Positions 11,298 through 23,905 of a DNA stretch of 64,000 nucleotides are shown here, one piece after another. Under the pieces are notes generated by a model that was not told the DNA's origin, searched no databases, and saw only the letters and a program-made list of their open reading frames with translations. Both the position numbers and the translations under genes were made by a program. This stretch comes from Polytrichum commune (taxonomy: Eukaryota > Streptophyta > Polytrichopsida > Polytrichales > Polytrichaceae), in contig OX485805.1 in NCBI GenBank assembly GCA_950295325.1, positions 24,973,501-25,037,500 on the forward strand, read 5' to 3'. Each line of letters opens with the position of its first letter. The stretch's first letter is position 1.

Positions 11298-12007
11298 CCT
11301 GGCTTTGGCCGAAATGGTAACGTTGCATCGGCTGTTGCTGGCTGCAGGGCCCCTTGGACCAACCATGATGGGTGGCTGGGCGCTTGGCTGCCTCGATGTG
11401 GCCAAGCTATTAGTTGATGGTTGCCAACAATACAGGGGCCAAGCCTTCACTGAAACGAAAAATTGATATTTAGATCATTTTAGATTTTTTGGCTAATTCC
11501 ATATACGTTGTTGGCTCACACCCTCTTTAATATCTCCACTATGATGCCAAATGTTGGCACACATCGTGTTCACGGTCATTTAGTATACAATCACCTAAAT
11601 GGAAAATACAAATATCATCATCTGAAGGAGAAGTGTTGACATTTACAAAAATTGCTTGCTTATTTCCAAACTCATCAAAAAGTTCGGAACCACCTAAAAC
11701 ACCACCTACTATGTGATGTGAGCTCTTTGGACATAACCGAGGTTATTTTGTTTGTATTTTGTACGATCTTTGATCTTTGTGTTCTATCTTAATATTTGTG
11801 AATTCAGAAATCTTAGTATTAATAAATACATAAATAGATATTTTCATTTGATTTGGAAGCCTTCTTCTCCCTTGTCGACTAGGATGTGTGCCCAAATCAC
11901 TCGAATTTGCTCTACTAAACACCACATGTGTCAATACCACCTTCTAAATTTTGACATGAAAGCTCTTCATGTCAAAGTGGAGTGCAAAACGGACCCCCTT
12001 ATTGTCC

Positions 12008-12348
12008 TACACTAAATAACGTATTTAACGTCACCAATTCTATTTTTCTTGCTCCATACTAATTGTAAACACCCCACCCCACCCCGAGGAAATGTACACC
12101 TAACATTATTTGTCATTCCGTGTATAAAAAGTTACAATGTTATGAAATTTGTCACTGGCAATCGTGTATTACAAAATTTCATTACAAAAATGTTAGGATG
12201 ATGAATATACCAAATTTTGTAAGTAATTCATTGCATAAAGGTAAGTTGGTATGACATTACTTGTAAACTTATTCGTAAAAAGTGTCATTAGCTAGGTTAC
12301 CACGGTGACATAAAATACCACATGACATTCATTACAATATTTAGTGTA
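12008..12348. mobile_element. MITE (family C), complete
   Basis: Bounded by TACACTAAATA at the left and ATATTTAGTGTA at the right. Internal blocks (CACCAATTCTA, CTTGCTCCATACTAATTGTAA, GTGACATAAAATACCA) are shared with the copy starting at 18247. No coding capacity. Confidence 0.7.
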
Positions 12349-12359
12349 GGCAGTGGATT

Positions 12360-13790
12360 GAGAAGTAATGAAACACCTAACATATCAAGTGTGTCAAATG
12401 TCGATAAGTTCTCAAGATAAACTCTATATTGTATTGGATGCAAACCGCAATTGTCCATCTTTGACAAGATTTGAGCACTTTGGGCAATGGTTACATTTTT
12501 ATAAGAATTATGTGTTATCGTGTCAATAGCCATAACCATATATAGTATGTCTTATTGTGTGAATTTTTGTTGTGTTTATAGGCCACCTACACATACAATC
12601 TAAAATATGTAACACACACATTACATTGGCTTGGGGTTTGTGACGTCATTGTAAACTCTTCCATCTTGGATGAAGGGGTTCTTATTGTAAACAAGTCCCC
12701 TAGATGTTGAGGGCCAATTTATCTCAATTAAATTTTAATAGAGTAATTTGGCATTCTTAAGGCCACCTTTGGAATCAAACAGTCTTAAAATAGTTGCCTG
12801 AAAGCTATACACACAAACACACAAACATATTAGTTCGTTGCGTTTTCATTTTCCGGTCATGGACGGGCTCAAGTAGATTCCACAAGAAATTGCCATTATA
12901 TCACATAGGTAAAAACTTATGTGAAAACAAATGGCACTGTAAAATATGCATAAGAAAGTGTAACCTCATAAAGCGCAATATCATGGGGTGGACTCTTCAT
13001 TGGAAACTTAAATGATGTGCATGGGTCACTATGAAATTAAACCCCCTGTACATGAGAAGTTTATAGAGAATAAAAGATGTATATGTACTAACAACATGCT
13101 AGAAAATGAACTCATGTATTTATACTAAGCTTTTCAATTTGATGGGATATATGCCTGTAGTACATATACAAACTATTCATCATGAAAAAAATAATCATTT
13201 ATTACATATAGAATCCACTTTCCCTTTCCAATGAGAAAGTCACTGACTGATTTTTTTAACCATGGCATGTAACTCAACAATGATATCGTACAATCATACT
13301 TAAGAGCTCAATAACTCGGCCAAAATCTTGAGGGAAAAATTAAAGGAAGCCCATGAGAGCTCCAAGAGCCTCTAGTTTGTTAGAAAACTAAACCCTAGTA
13401 GATGCAAACCCTAACAAGAAGAGACATGGTAGTCATTGAGGACTACGACCATGTGAAAACAAAGGATGAAACGTGCAGTGGATGGAACTAACACATGTAT
13501 TGTTAATTTTTTCTCTAAATCTTAGGCCCCCTTTTGCATATCTACCCTCACTATTGCATATTGGCCCTTGCATAAAAGTCAATAGCCTTTTTGGATGTAC
13601 ACACTAGAGAAAAACAATATCTCTCCCTTGATGTATACTATGTATGCTAATGCCTCAAACTTACACTCCGTTGCTTCATGCATGGTATGAAGAGTCCACC
13701 CCCTAGGCACACAATACTCTAATATAAACATGCATACTCATTAGTGCTTTGACGTAGATATGCTTATTCTAGTTACTTTTCCTAATTAGA
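12360..13790. other. intergenic, no gene seen
   Basis: AT-rich sequence with an imperfect ACACAAACACACAAAC tract near 12810. Frames are short and carry no recognisable domain. Confidence 0.45.
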
Positions 13791-13796
13791 TACATG

Positions 13797-14153
13797 TACA
13801 CTCTGAACTCCATAATATCAACCTCCTTAATGTCACTCCTCTTATATCTTGAAACCCTAGGGAACACATGTTCTCAATTTAAATCTCACTCCTTATTGTC
13901 ACAATTCCTTCCATATATCATAGTTTTTGACATTCAAACAAACCACCAAAGACTTCAATCCACATGCTTGGGTGTATCGCATTGTCATCATTGTAATTAA
14001 TGTCATTCTTGCAATATTGACTTGTGTTGTTCCATAATGTCACATGCTACGTTAGTTCTATTTTATCATGCATCCATGTTTACACTACATAACTCCTTAA
14101 TATCATGTGCACTTTAGTTGCCACAAGCATGGTAATACGGAGTTTAGGGTGTA
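13797..14153. mobile_element. MITE (family J, TACACCCTAAACTCC type)
   Basis: The left end TACACTCTGAACTCCATAAT pairs with the right end GTAATACGGAGTTTAGGGTGTA in inverse orientation. A related copy at 60203-60655 shares the ends and internal blocks (CAAATCTCACTCC, TGTCACATGCTAC, ATCATGTGCACTTT / ATCACGTGCACTTT). No ORF. Confidence 0.75.
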
Positions 14154-16229
14154 TTTAAATGATATGTGGTAAAATTTGGCTTCAAGAATGAATACCAACA
14201 AGAGATATGTTAACTAGATATTGGATTGCATGGTCAAAATATGATACCCATTCTAGATTCAATAATCAATTATAACACTACCTAGCTCCTTGGTTGTGTT
14301 TCACAGGACCATGCATCAAGAATGCATAATTCTCACTCAAGTTGTGTACTGTAGAGTTGTCAACAAACAACTATAATCTATCATAATTTTTTAGTTGGAG
14401 CCTTTTTCTTCGGAAAGAGACCATCATCTAGGTGCTTAGTAATATTATGATATAACTGGAGAGACATGTAATGACTCTCTAATGAACACAAGAATCTTCT
14501 AGTCCCATAAGCTTTATGGCTTCTTGGACTTTAAAAATCAATTTCACTTTAATAATGAGTGAATTATTCATATGAGCTCTTTCTTCTTCTTCTTCTTCTT
14601 CTTCTTTCCCTCCTTTTTGAGAAGAGTTGCTATGACCTCAATTTGGATTTGCTAACCATCCCGTACTAATCACGTATTTCATGTCCTAGGAGAATTGGGG
14701 TAGTTGGAAAAAATTGACCATTTAAGACCCATCTACCTTAAGATGTCTCCCTTACCTAATTTGCTCCAATACAATTATGGCAAGTAAGACAAGTGACTCT
14801 TTAAGGTGACAAGCCTTAGATACTTAAATTTTGACGATTAGGTTTGTGAAAATGACTATAGTCCAAGTTTGAACATCATGCACTCATAGTAACATTCTAG
14901 TAGATATGTTACTTAAATATGTCATCATTTACAAAGATCTTGGTTGAGGCGATGTCATTTCTTTTGTTCAAGTAGGAGCTACACGTCGAACATTAAATTG
15001 AGGTTGGGGTCAAAGAATTGGCTTTCCCTTTTGAAATTGAGATAATATGAGGTGGAAAAAGAGAATGTAGAATGAGCATTCGTATGATTCCCCTCCAACC
15101 TACTTTGCACATCCTAATTGTCATTCTCATTATATATTGGCGGAGAAAGTTTCCCCTACCGTAAGGCAAGATGAGTGAAATCTTTATAATGTAAAGTTTT
15201 GCCCACACTTACTGGTGGGCACGGTCACTGGACAACTTCCACCGATATGGGTTACTTTTCGGTCAATTTAAGCTAGCGACTAGATGTAACGTACTCAAGC
15301 GTTTGCTAGCTAAAAGCGAACATAAGGTGCCCGTACTGGTGGGAGTTGTTTGCTAGCTATGCCCCGCACTTACTGGTGGGCATGACATAAGTTAACGTTA
15401 ACGTTTATGATTAATAAGGTCTACAGTGACCATTTGTAGGTACACCATTCTTACGCCTACTAATGTGTGTTGAAAGTTAGTGTGAGTAGAGAATACCTTG
15501 ACCTGCTATATTTTATGTGTGGCTTGAAAATTTGAGGTAGTGCACTAATAATATACATGTTTAGAACCTAAACCCTAAAGTGAGCCCCTAAAGGACTATG
15601 ACGTTACCGCATTCACTACAATGAGCCACATTTCGTTCACTCAATTTTTGAAAAAAATTAAACTGTGAATCTCCTTTTACCAATCAAATATAGTTGAGTA
15701 TCCAAAGTTAATGCTAAAACATGATGTAAAATGGTTCAAGAATCTCAACCATCCCTCAATTTAGTTGTAGCGAATCATAGGTTCTTTACTATTGTACTGA
15801 TCTCAACTCTTTATGGATATAATTGCACATATTCTAAGCTTGGATGACTACAAATCATGTTCTTAGATTGGATGCTTGCCAAACTTGATTTAGAATAGAT
15901 TATTGCCGAGGTGACATTCACATCAACTTCACCAACTAGTGTTAATTGGGTAGCTAAGATAGTTGGGTCTTAAATGGTTACCGTTGTGAATTGTTGTATT
16001 ATTGTCCTCCCCCTCTTCCTCTCTTGATTAGCTCACTTCTCCTAGAATTGAGCTACGACTTGCTTAAACTACTGTAGGATGATAGCACGTTGGTCAGAAA
16101 ATGTCCGATAATTAAGTAATTACAAAAATATTTAGGTGTTCCGTAAAAATATTTATGAAAAATAAGTGACTATGTATACATATATTTATTTATTTAGGCA
16201 CATAACATGTCTTACATACAAATCCATTA
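14154..16229. other. intergenic; TTC microsatellite and a small hairpin cluster
   Basis: A TTC tract lies at 14580-14606. At about 15194-15215 TGCCCACACTTACTGGTGGGCA forms a 7-bp stem, and 'CACTTACTGGTGGGCA' recurs at about 15366 with a related piece near 15330. No gene is supported. Confidence 0.5.
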
Positions 16230-16237
16230 ACTATAAC

Positions 16238-16541
16238 CAGGGGCGTCACCAACCTTGATTTTCAAGGTAGGCCCGCTCGGGAAATCAAATTTTATCCAGT
16301 GCATATTTCTTCAAGAAAAATGTCATTTCATCCAATGCGTATTTCTCCTGGTAAATTTCATTATATTAAGTGCACTTATTAGGACCTAGGACGTCTTGTT
16401 AAACACGTTTTCGGGAGTATATGGACTGCTTGCCCAATATAGGGCTTATGTAGGCTCTTTATATGACCTAGGCTTTCAGGTGGGTCCTTCGGGCCCAAGG
16501 TAGGCCCGGCCTACCCGGGCCTAGGCCTCGCAATGCCCCTG
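16238..16541. mobile_element. hAT-type MITE with 8-bp target site duplication
   Basis: The element begins CAGGGGCGTCACC and ends AATGCCCCTG, so CAGGGGC is a terminal inverted repeat of hAT type. It is flanked by ACTATAAC (16230-16237) and ACTGTAAC (16542-16549), an 8-bp duplication with one mismatch, which is the hAT diagnostic length. The 304-bp interior has no ORF, so it is non-autonomous. Confidence 0.85.
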
Positions 16542-16549
16542 ACTGTAAC

Positions 16550-18240
16550 TTATCCATTCATTCATGGTGGTTAAGTATGTGATGTTAACCTCTGGGGTTT
16601 AGCTTAAGTCATCTTAGTGTGATAATTAAGGTTTTGAGCAATGTTTTCTATCGTTTTGTGCTCATGTTCAAAAATTTACAAACTTGGCTAAGAGATAGAG
16701 ACGAATCAATCATATGCTCCATCCTATTGACAAAGTTGAGAAAGTATTAAGTGTTGAGAAATTTCCTAATATTTAGGCTTTTTGACTAATTATTTTCCTT
16801 CCATTTAGGCCACTTGACTCATTAATTTCAAAAAAATTGGGCTCGATTTTTAAAATTATTTTCCGCCCAACACGCTATCAGCCTATGATGTACAACTTGT
16901 TTAGTTCTAAGAGTCATAATATTACTCAAAACCCTCTATATGTTCTTGTTCCTATTTTAAAGTAGTGTGGTGTGGGGAGATTCAAATTCAGTCTGGTTGA
17001 CTATAGATTCCAACATCTTAGTTATTTGTACCCAAATCTTATGTGTTGATTTGTTGGGCCCATGGAAAAGCTAAGGGACCTTGAGTAATGTTATGGATGA
17101 TTTGGATTTGTCATGAGGATTCAAATTTATGAGATGTTTTTATGACTTGCCCACATCTCGTATTGGTCGTTTATATGTAATGATTAGTGAATCCAAATCA
17201 AGTCCGCAATAGTGTCTATTTTCTTTATATGAAAATGAAGGTCATATGCATATTTCATTCATAGTCAAAGTGAAGAACATGCCTCTTAATAAATGACCGT
17301 ATAGTTTTCCTTAATTAAGTCACCTATTTAACTTATAATAGTTAATAAAAAATTTAAGCACATAGTCCAATTTTTGAATACGTGTCTTCTCGGAGTGTTT
17401 TTTTAAAGATAGATAACTAACCACACATCATTCAAAATATATTAAGTGTTTGATTTAAGATATGTATCGTATCAGGTTTATTCTACCTAGACCTAAGACA
17501 TTTTGATGCACGATAATAAATTGTGCAAAGTGCACTTTATGTTTAAAACAATACAAAGGGCACACGATCACACTAATGGTGCGTTCATACTAGTGTCACA
17601 TTGGTATACTTATGAATGCATGTAATCAACAAATAACGTCAATGCCGGTATTATAAGCTAACATGATTGGTATCAAAATCAAGATACTAGTCAAACTGCA
17701 TGGATATAGAACCAAATGAAACATTCTAGTGATTCCAATATCATTTACATAGGTCGATGGTGAACACAGTGGATGACACTAAATCACATGTATAGTGTAG
17801 TTGAACAACAACCTCTAGACCCACAAAGGTCATGAGCCCTTTGGTGTTAGATGTACTCTAGAGGGGGCTTCCACCCGCCCCACTCAGCCCCACATGTTGA
17901 CATCGTCAATGGGGTGGGAGATGTGAGAGTGAAGGAGAAGGCAAAGGAAAACACAATCAAAGGCGATATGAAGGTAGTAAGGGGGGAGGTAAGGGGAGTA
18001 ATGTTAAAAATTGGCCAATGCCTTGGGAAGAGAAATGATAGGTTATGTCAATCACGACATCTCAAATATTAATGTATTGCTAGGCATTGGACAAGTGGCT
18101 TTCTCTCCTTCAAGCTCAAGATGATCCTCACCACTGCAAACCCACCTTCAAGAAACACCTATATATTCTTTGCAACTTCTTTGCACAATGCCATCTCTTT
18201 CAAATCTTTCTATTTTTTCATGAACATGTATTGCATCTTG
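16550..18240. other. intergenic, no gene seen
   Basis: AT-rich. The open frame near 17851-18072 lies in a purine-rich low-complexity stretch and shows no family resemblance. Confidence 0.45.
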
Positions 18241-18246
18241 TAGAAC

Positions 18247-18619
18247 TACACTAAATATGATATTTAGTGTCACCAATTCTAATTGTCTTGCTCCATACTA
18301 ATTGTAAAATTGCGGTACAGTGTCAACAACACTAAATGTTAACCCAACATTATTTGTCACTCCTTGTAAGTTATTTTCAGGAGTTGTAGATTTATAGTGT
18401 TGCAATTACTATTGGTTACCAAATGAGTTTTCATCCAAATTTCAATCATCCATGACAATATTTCATCACAAGTTGCTGACAAATGAAGGCAGGGTTTTGG
18501 CCAATGGATGAACTCATCCATCATCCATGACAATATTTGTTCACTTTATTCATAAGAAGTGTCATCCAAAGAGTTGCCATGGTGACATTAAATACCATAT
18601 GACACTACATAACATATTT
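18247..18619. mobile_element. MITE (family C), right end decayed
   Basis: Begins TACACTAAATATGATATT then TAGTGTCACCAATTCTAATTG, matching 12008-12348 through several internal blocks including CTTGCTCCATACTAATTGTAAA. The right terminal repeat is not intact. Confidence 0.65.
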
Positions 18620-19339
18620 TACTTTACTACTTGAAATCTTTTTATAGTAGACACCATGTTTAACTCCCAAGTCTTACCCCTTTGAATGCAATGACCATTC
18701 CAAGACCAATTATGCCCTCAACTCTTGAAGCTAGGGAGCAAGCTTGGACTCTATAGAACGCAATTTTTAGATCTTTAAGCTCACACCTTGCCTATGATTT
18801 GAAGCGCAAGTATGAACACATAGCGAGTGATTGAAGATTTGGGTGTGTAGGTGGTGGCGTCAAGGGCATTTGCCACCCCAAATTGCCATGCCACGTCATG
18901 GTGTAAGTATTTATGGTGTTTGGTCTTGTTTCAAGGGGGCGACATGTAAATTGGAGTTGGATATAGAGTGTAGGGACCAATTCTCTCGACTTGGCATAAA
19001 ATACGTCATTACACCAACCAACTATTGTATGATAGTGTACAAGTTGTTTTACAGACAAGCTAAGCCTAGTGTGAAGCCACACAACAACCCCTTGGTTGAC
19101 GTCATCTTTCTCTAGTGATATTTTTAGGGTTTATGTTGACGTGTTCCTCAGAATTGTTCAATGACGTGTAGCTTGTACAAATCAACATTGTAATTTATCC
19201 CTTAAAGACTCGAAGCTACCACTGCTCGGTCTAAGTAATTGTTCATACAAGCCCAACAAGTACATTTGAAATTGTTCCTCACGTGCTCTCCAAGGTTGCA
19301 AGGAATTGTTTGACTTAACCAATTACAAAGACGTGAAAA

Positions 19340-19341
<2 letters not shown>
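18620..19341. other. intergenic, no gene seen
   Basis: Overlapping open frames on the two strands at 18792-19115 show no recognisable domain and look incidental. Confidence 0.4.

Positions 19342-19371
<30 letters not shown>
19342..19371. repeat. CT dinucleotide microsatellite
   Basis: About 15 uninterrupted CT repeats. Confidence 0.95.
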
Positions 19372-19375
<4 letters not shown>

Positions 19376-20150
19376 GAGATCGTCGATATGAACCTAATTA
19401 TCTTCACACTTTCTATTGATACATATATTGGAGCTCCAATTCAAAGAATGCAATTGATAAATGAGTTAAATTTAAACACGTTTAATTATATTTCTTTAAG
19501 GCCCCTATAATACTATGTCTTAGTGTACACCAATATCAATATGTACTACGAGTTCAATTTGTACATATTTGTAACATTGGTTCAACTTATGCCATTGGAT
19601 GCAAACACATACATTGTATCAAAGTATGAACCTTTTTCCTTTTCCTTTTCCTTTTCCTTTTGTTCCCCTAATATAATTCGAAGTAAATAGAGGGTTTTAG
19701 ACCCACAAATAAATAAATACATAAAAATGGTTCATACACTTGGCGAAGCTCTTATAAATTGTGCATGGAATCCTATTTGGAGACCATGATTTCTTTAAGG
19801 GCTCATGAGAGCTTTGAGGTTAGATTGTCCAAGGTCACAATACAACACAGATAAGTGACATCCTTGGCATTTGATTTTCGCATGCACTCTACCACTATGA
19901 CCAACACAATCATAGCTAGGGTATCAAGGTACTAGATATTTTCAACCAACTATGTGGGAACCCACGGACTTACTCTTGGGGAAGACACGTACCTAACATT
20001 GGTTTGTCCCCATATATTCAAGGTGTTCACATTTGGAAAGAGGCAATAGTCTTCTAGGGTCTTATTATTCTTGTGATGCCCGTTCCATAAATACATGTAA
20101 AATTAGATGAATTCCGGATAAAGCAACACCCTAATTCATGCCAATGACAA
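19372..20150. other. intergenic, no gene seen
   Basis: AT-rich, with a CCTTTT-type pentamer/hexamer tract near 19632-19662. No coding evidence. Confidence 0.45.
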
Positions 20151-20154
20151 CATT

Positions 20155-20186
<32 letters not shown>

Positions 20187-22269
20187 GATTTTGCCTTTGA
20201 GATATAATTAAATGTAACATTCTTGAAGAATTGATTAAAACCTTCTAGTAAGACTAGGACACTTAGTAGAATCTACACCACAGTTAAAACATTAAACTAA
20301 ACCTAACCATGAGTTAACTTACCATGGTAACGGAAAGTTACCACGCTCCACGTTTTAGGGTTTTCAATGAGCTAAAGCGGCCACTATACCTTACTAAACC
20401 AATACTTAAACCCTAAGCTCCTCCATGTGAAAACTCTTTTACATGCTTGAAGGAGCAAACTCTTGGCTTAGAATGTGGACACAAGACTAGTGTGGAAGTG
20501 CATGGTGTTTGGTGTACTAAAGATTGTTACTATCCAAGAAGTTACACAATATGGCAAAAGAGCATGTTTGTATACTCATTGTTTTGTAGTGAGTATTGGT
20601 ATTTACAAATTCAATGGACTTGATAGGTGAGGTAAATGTGTGACATGGATTGCAATTGAGCTTAGCTGAAGACACCTGACACACGCCTTTCTAACACACA
20701 ATTGTATGTTTGGGTTGGCACGGGTGCAGGTGAGGCTAGCTCTTCACATTTTCAACACCAACAATAGTACATTACTCATGTTTGGATTTTTTTTCACTTT
20801 ATGATCTTATACTTGTGAAAGTTACTATATTACTTTGAACTAGTATCTTGATATGTACACAAACTCTGGAAAGTAGTTGAGATATTGAGAATACATACAA
20901 GTGAGGTATGTAAGTTTACATATTACATCCTTAACTTATTACTTGGTTGTAACAATAGTTATTATGCACAATGCAATGACATACTAGACTATGTTTTGAA
21001 CTCAGCTGCCATATGTAATGTGTTTTTGTGACCATGACACACATCATTACTTTTTAATACTTTATGCTATCAAACTTTGATTTGAAAGGAAGGGAACATG
21101 ATAGCATATCTAACCACTCTAATGAGAATACACACTCCTTGTTGAAAGTTCAAACTACTTCATATGATGTAGAACATAGCACTACATCCATAGCTACAAT
21201 GATGGATACTATGCTTTGGTGAGTAATAGACTTGTGATGAAAGAAAATCCCACCCACCCACCCTTGCTTTATTCTGATGAAAAATAAAAAGGAAAAGGCC
21301 TCTGAAAAGAGGAAGATCAAGCTTTGGAAAAAGAAAACTCTCTCTACTTTGCCATAAAAGACTCGCACAAGTAATAAATTATAACCCCAAATGAGTATTT
21401 ACTTTAGGGTTCAGTAAATCTTACCTAGAAAATATCCACCATAGATATGATTCTATGCATCTACGGACAAGGATGTTTATCTAATCCTATGTTAAGTGAA
21501 AGGAGACATGAGAATATCCTTTCAAAGGTTAAGCCGCTTTGACAATTTACCCTAAGTAACTTATGGGATTAGTGCAAAGTGTGCAGACTTGTGGGAGGTG
21601 TATGCTAACAACCTCATTTTCGGTCACACAAGTCTCAAATGGCTAAGGAACACGTAGAGTACTCAATGTTAGTGTGGGTATGCACTGATACAAAATGTGT
21701 GATCATGCCGTACTTGATTGTGTGACAACGGGTCTTATTGGGTTTTATTGTTATTCACCTCGTGTACGTTACGAACTTTCTCTTTGGTTTTGGTTGATGG
21801 CATGGGCAGAGGTGAGGCATACCCTTCACAACTTTGACAACTCTCTTAGGTTTTGTATTCCATCTTCTTTCAGAAATAGAGTGTCTATAATGTATAGACA
21901 TTCTACAAAGTAATGTAGAATACAAGACATTTTTGAGTTGTGATTGAACCTTGAATTGTCTCAAAATGCCTTATTGAGTTTGATTGTGCGCATATTAGAT
22001 ATGAAATGCAATACATTACGTAAAGGTGCAAATGTTACAACCTTAGTAGTTTGATGCTCAAAGGTTTAACCCCGCTAGACACATACCAAGATGAGATAGT
22101 TGCAAGAGTATAGAGATAGCTATGCATTGATATGGCCATGAGGGATGGTCCCACCCACCCTCCTGGGTCTTGAAAGGTACATAGATATGTAGGAAAATGG
22201 TTTGGCCTCTAAACAAGAGGATGTTGTAAGAAAGAACTATGCTTGAATATAGGCATAGATATACTCAAG

Positions 22270-22333
<64 letters not shown>

Positions 22334-23290
22334 TGATTCCACCCAATGACCAAAAATAACCCAAAAAAATTACTTTAATGTTGGGTAAAATCTACCCGAC
22401 AAACGTCCGATGTAGATCCGTTTCTATGAATCTATGGTCAAGGGTACTTACCTAGTTCTATAGCAAGTAAACGGGAAACCATGAGAGTTTTCTCTCATAG
22501 TTTAAGCAACATCGGTTGTTTACTCTAAGTAACCTTGAGATTAGGTTAAGAAGTTAGGACTAGTAAATGTGGAAGGCGTGTGTAACCTGCCACAAAGCTC
22601 ATCCTCACATGGTTCAAATGGCTAAAAAATAGGTAGAATACTCAATGGCAACATGTGTATGTAGTGATACAAAATGGATGTTTATGTTGTACATGATTGT
22701 GTGACATAGATAACAATTGGGTTCTGCTATTTTACCTCATGTACATTACTCACCCTCTATGTGGACTTGGTTGGTGGCATGGGCACATGTGAGGCAAACT
22801 TTTCCCAAATTTGGTAGCACTCCTAAGTTTTGTATCTCATCTTTCTTGAAAAAATTGTGTATATGTTGCTTAGGTATTCTACAAGAAGATTCATAATATA
22901 ATACATATGGATCTAAGGTAGACTTTTGAAGCTCCATTGATTTTGTCTTGCACACGTTTTGAACTTGAACATGTGAGCTTTGGATATTAAGCACAACACT
23001 TAACCTAAGTGTGAAGAGGGTACAACCCTACTAGATTCTTGATTGAGGTTATAACTTTTTACTTTTAGGAGGCAAACCTATACGGGAAAGTACCAAATTT
23101 GGAAAGACAGTTAGACAAAGATTTTCCTTGAGGGATGGTCCCACCCACCCTCCAGGGTATTGCAGGTTACACAAGTATGCAGGAGAATGGAATGGCCTCT
23201 AAACAAGAGGATGCACTAAGAAGTGACTAAGCTTGAAAGTAAGCATAGAATTGCTTAAGAAATGCCCAAATCTCTCTCTTCAACATGCGC
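20150..23290 (+). repeat. diverged tandem array of ~0.9-1.1 kb units, each with a CT tract
   Basis: Order-conserved landmarks recur. GGTCCCACCCACCC lies at about 22147 and 23136, with a related CCCACCCACCC near 21250. 'CATGGGCA..GTGAGGC' lies at about 21801 and 22778, with a weaker match near 20708. The phrases 'CTCAAATGGCTAA', 'GTGATACAAAATG' and 'GGCCTCTAAACAAGAGGATG' also repeat. CT tracts lie at 20156-20185 and 22273-22328, with a short one at 23273-23280. Open frames inside are not conserved between units, so I treat it as non-coding. Confidence 0.72.
22273..22328. repeat. CT dinucleotide microsatellite (longest)
   Basis: About 28 uninterrupted CT repeats, inside the tandem array. Confidence 0.95.
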
Positions 23291-23298
23291 TAATATTA

Positions 23299-23703
23299 TC
23301 ACACTAAATAGTGTTATCAGTGTCATATGATATTTTATGTCGTTGTGGTAAATTTTCCAGTGACACTTTCTTTGAACAAGTTTACAAGTATTGTCATCCC
23401 AAGTTAGTTTTAGTTCATCGAGTTACCAATCATGGAAATAAAGTTAGGCATATATTATGCATCCTACCATTTTTGTAATGAGATATTGTCATGGATGATT
23501 GAAATATGGACAAAAAATCACTTGGTATGTGACAATAATTGCAACATTGTAAATCTACAATTCCCCCCAAAAAAACTTACAAGAAATGACAAATTATGTT
23601 GGGTTTACATTAAGTGTTGAGGACACAATACCACAACTTTACAATTAGGATTGAGCAGGACAATTAGAATTGGTGACACTAAATATCGTAAGTTTAGTGT
23701 TGT
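23299..23703. mobile_element. MITE (family C)
   Basis: Left end TCACACTAAATAGTG, right end ACACTAAATATCGTAAGTTT then AGTGTTGTGT. It shares GTCATATGATATTTTATGTC and GTCATGGATGATTGAAA with the copy at 4225. No ORF with a recognisable domain. Confidence 0.62.
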
Positions 23704-23704
23704 G

Positions 23705-23905
23705 TTTCCAAGACCAGCCGGTTACACGTTGACATCTTTCGCTTTTTCTTAATTTGCATGAAGAATACTGCGTAAAATTCCTCTAACTGGATCCGTAATT
23801 CTCCTAAAGCTTTACTTTTGAATCGGTTATTTCTCAAACTCAACCGGTCCATTTTTATTTACTGTAGGCTACAGGGACGGTTCTTCCCGTTCATTGTGAA
23901 GGCCT
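23705..23905. repeat. interspersed repeat K (CCGGTTAC...GTTGACATCTTTC), copy 1
   Basis: The block 'CCGGTTACACGTTGACATC' followed by 'AAACTCAACCGGTCCATTTT' and ending in 'TTCTTCCCGTTCATTG' recurs in the same order at about 30160, 31178, 31908 and 33338. Confidence 0.65.
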
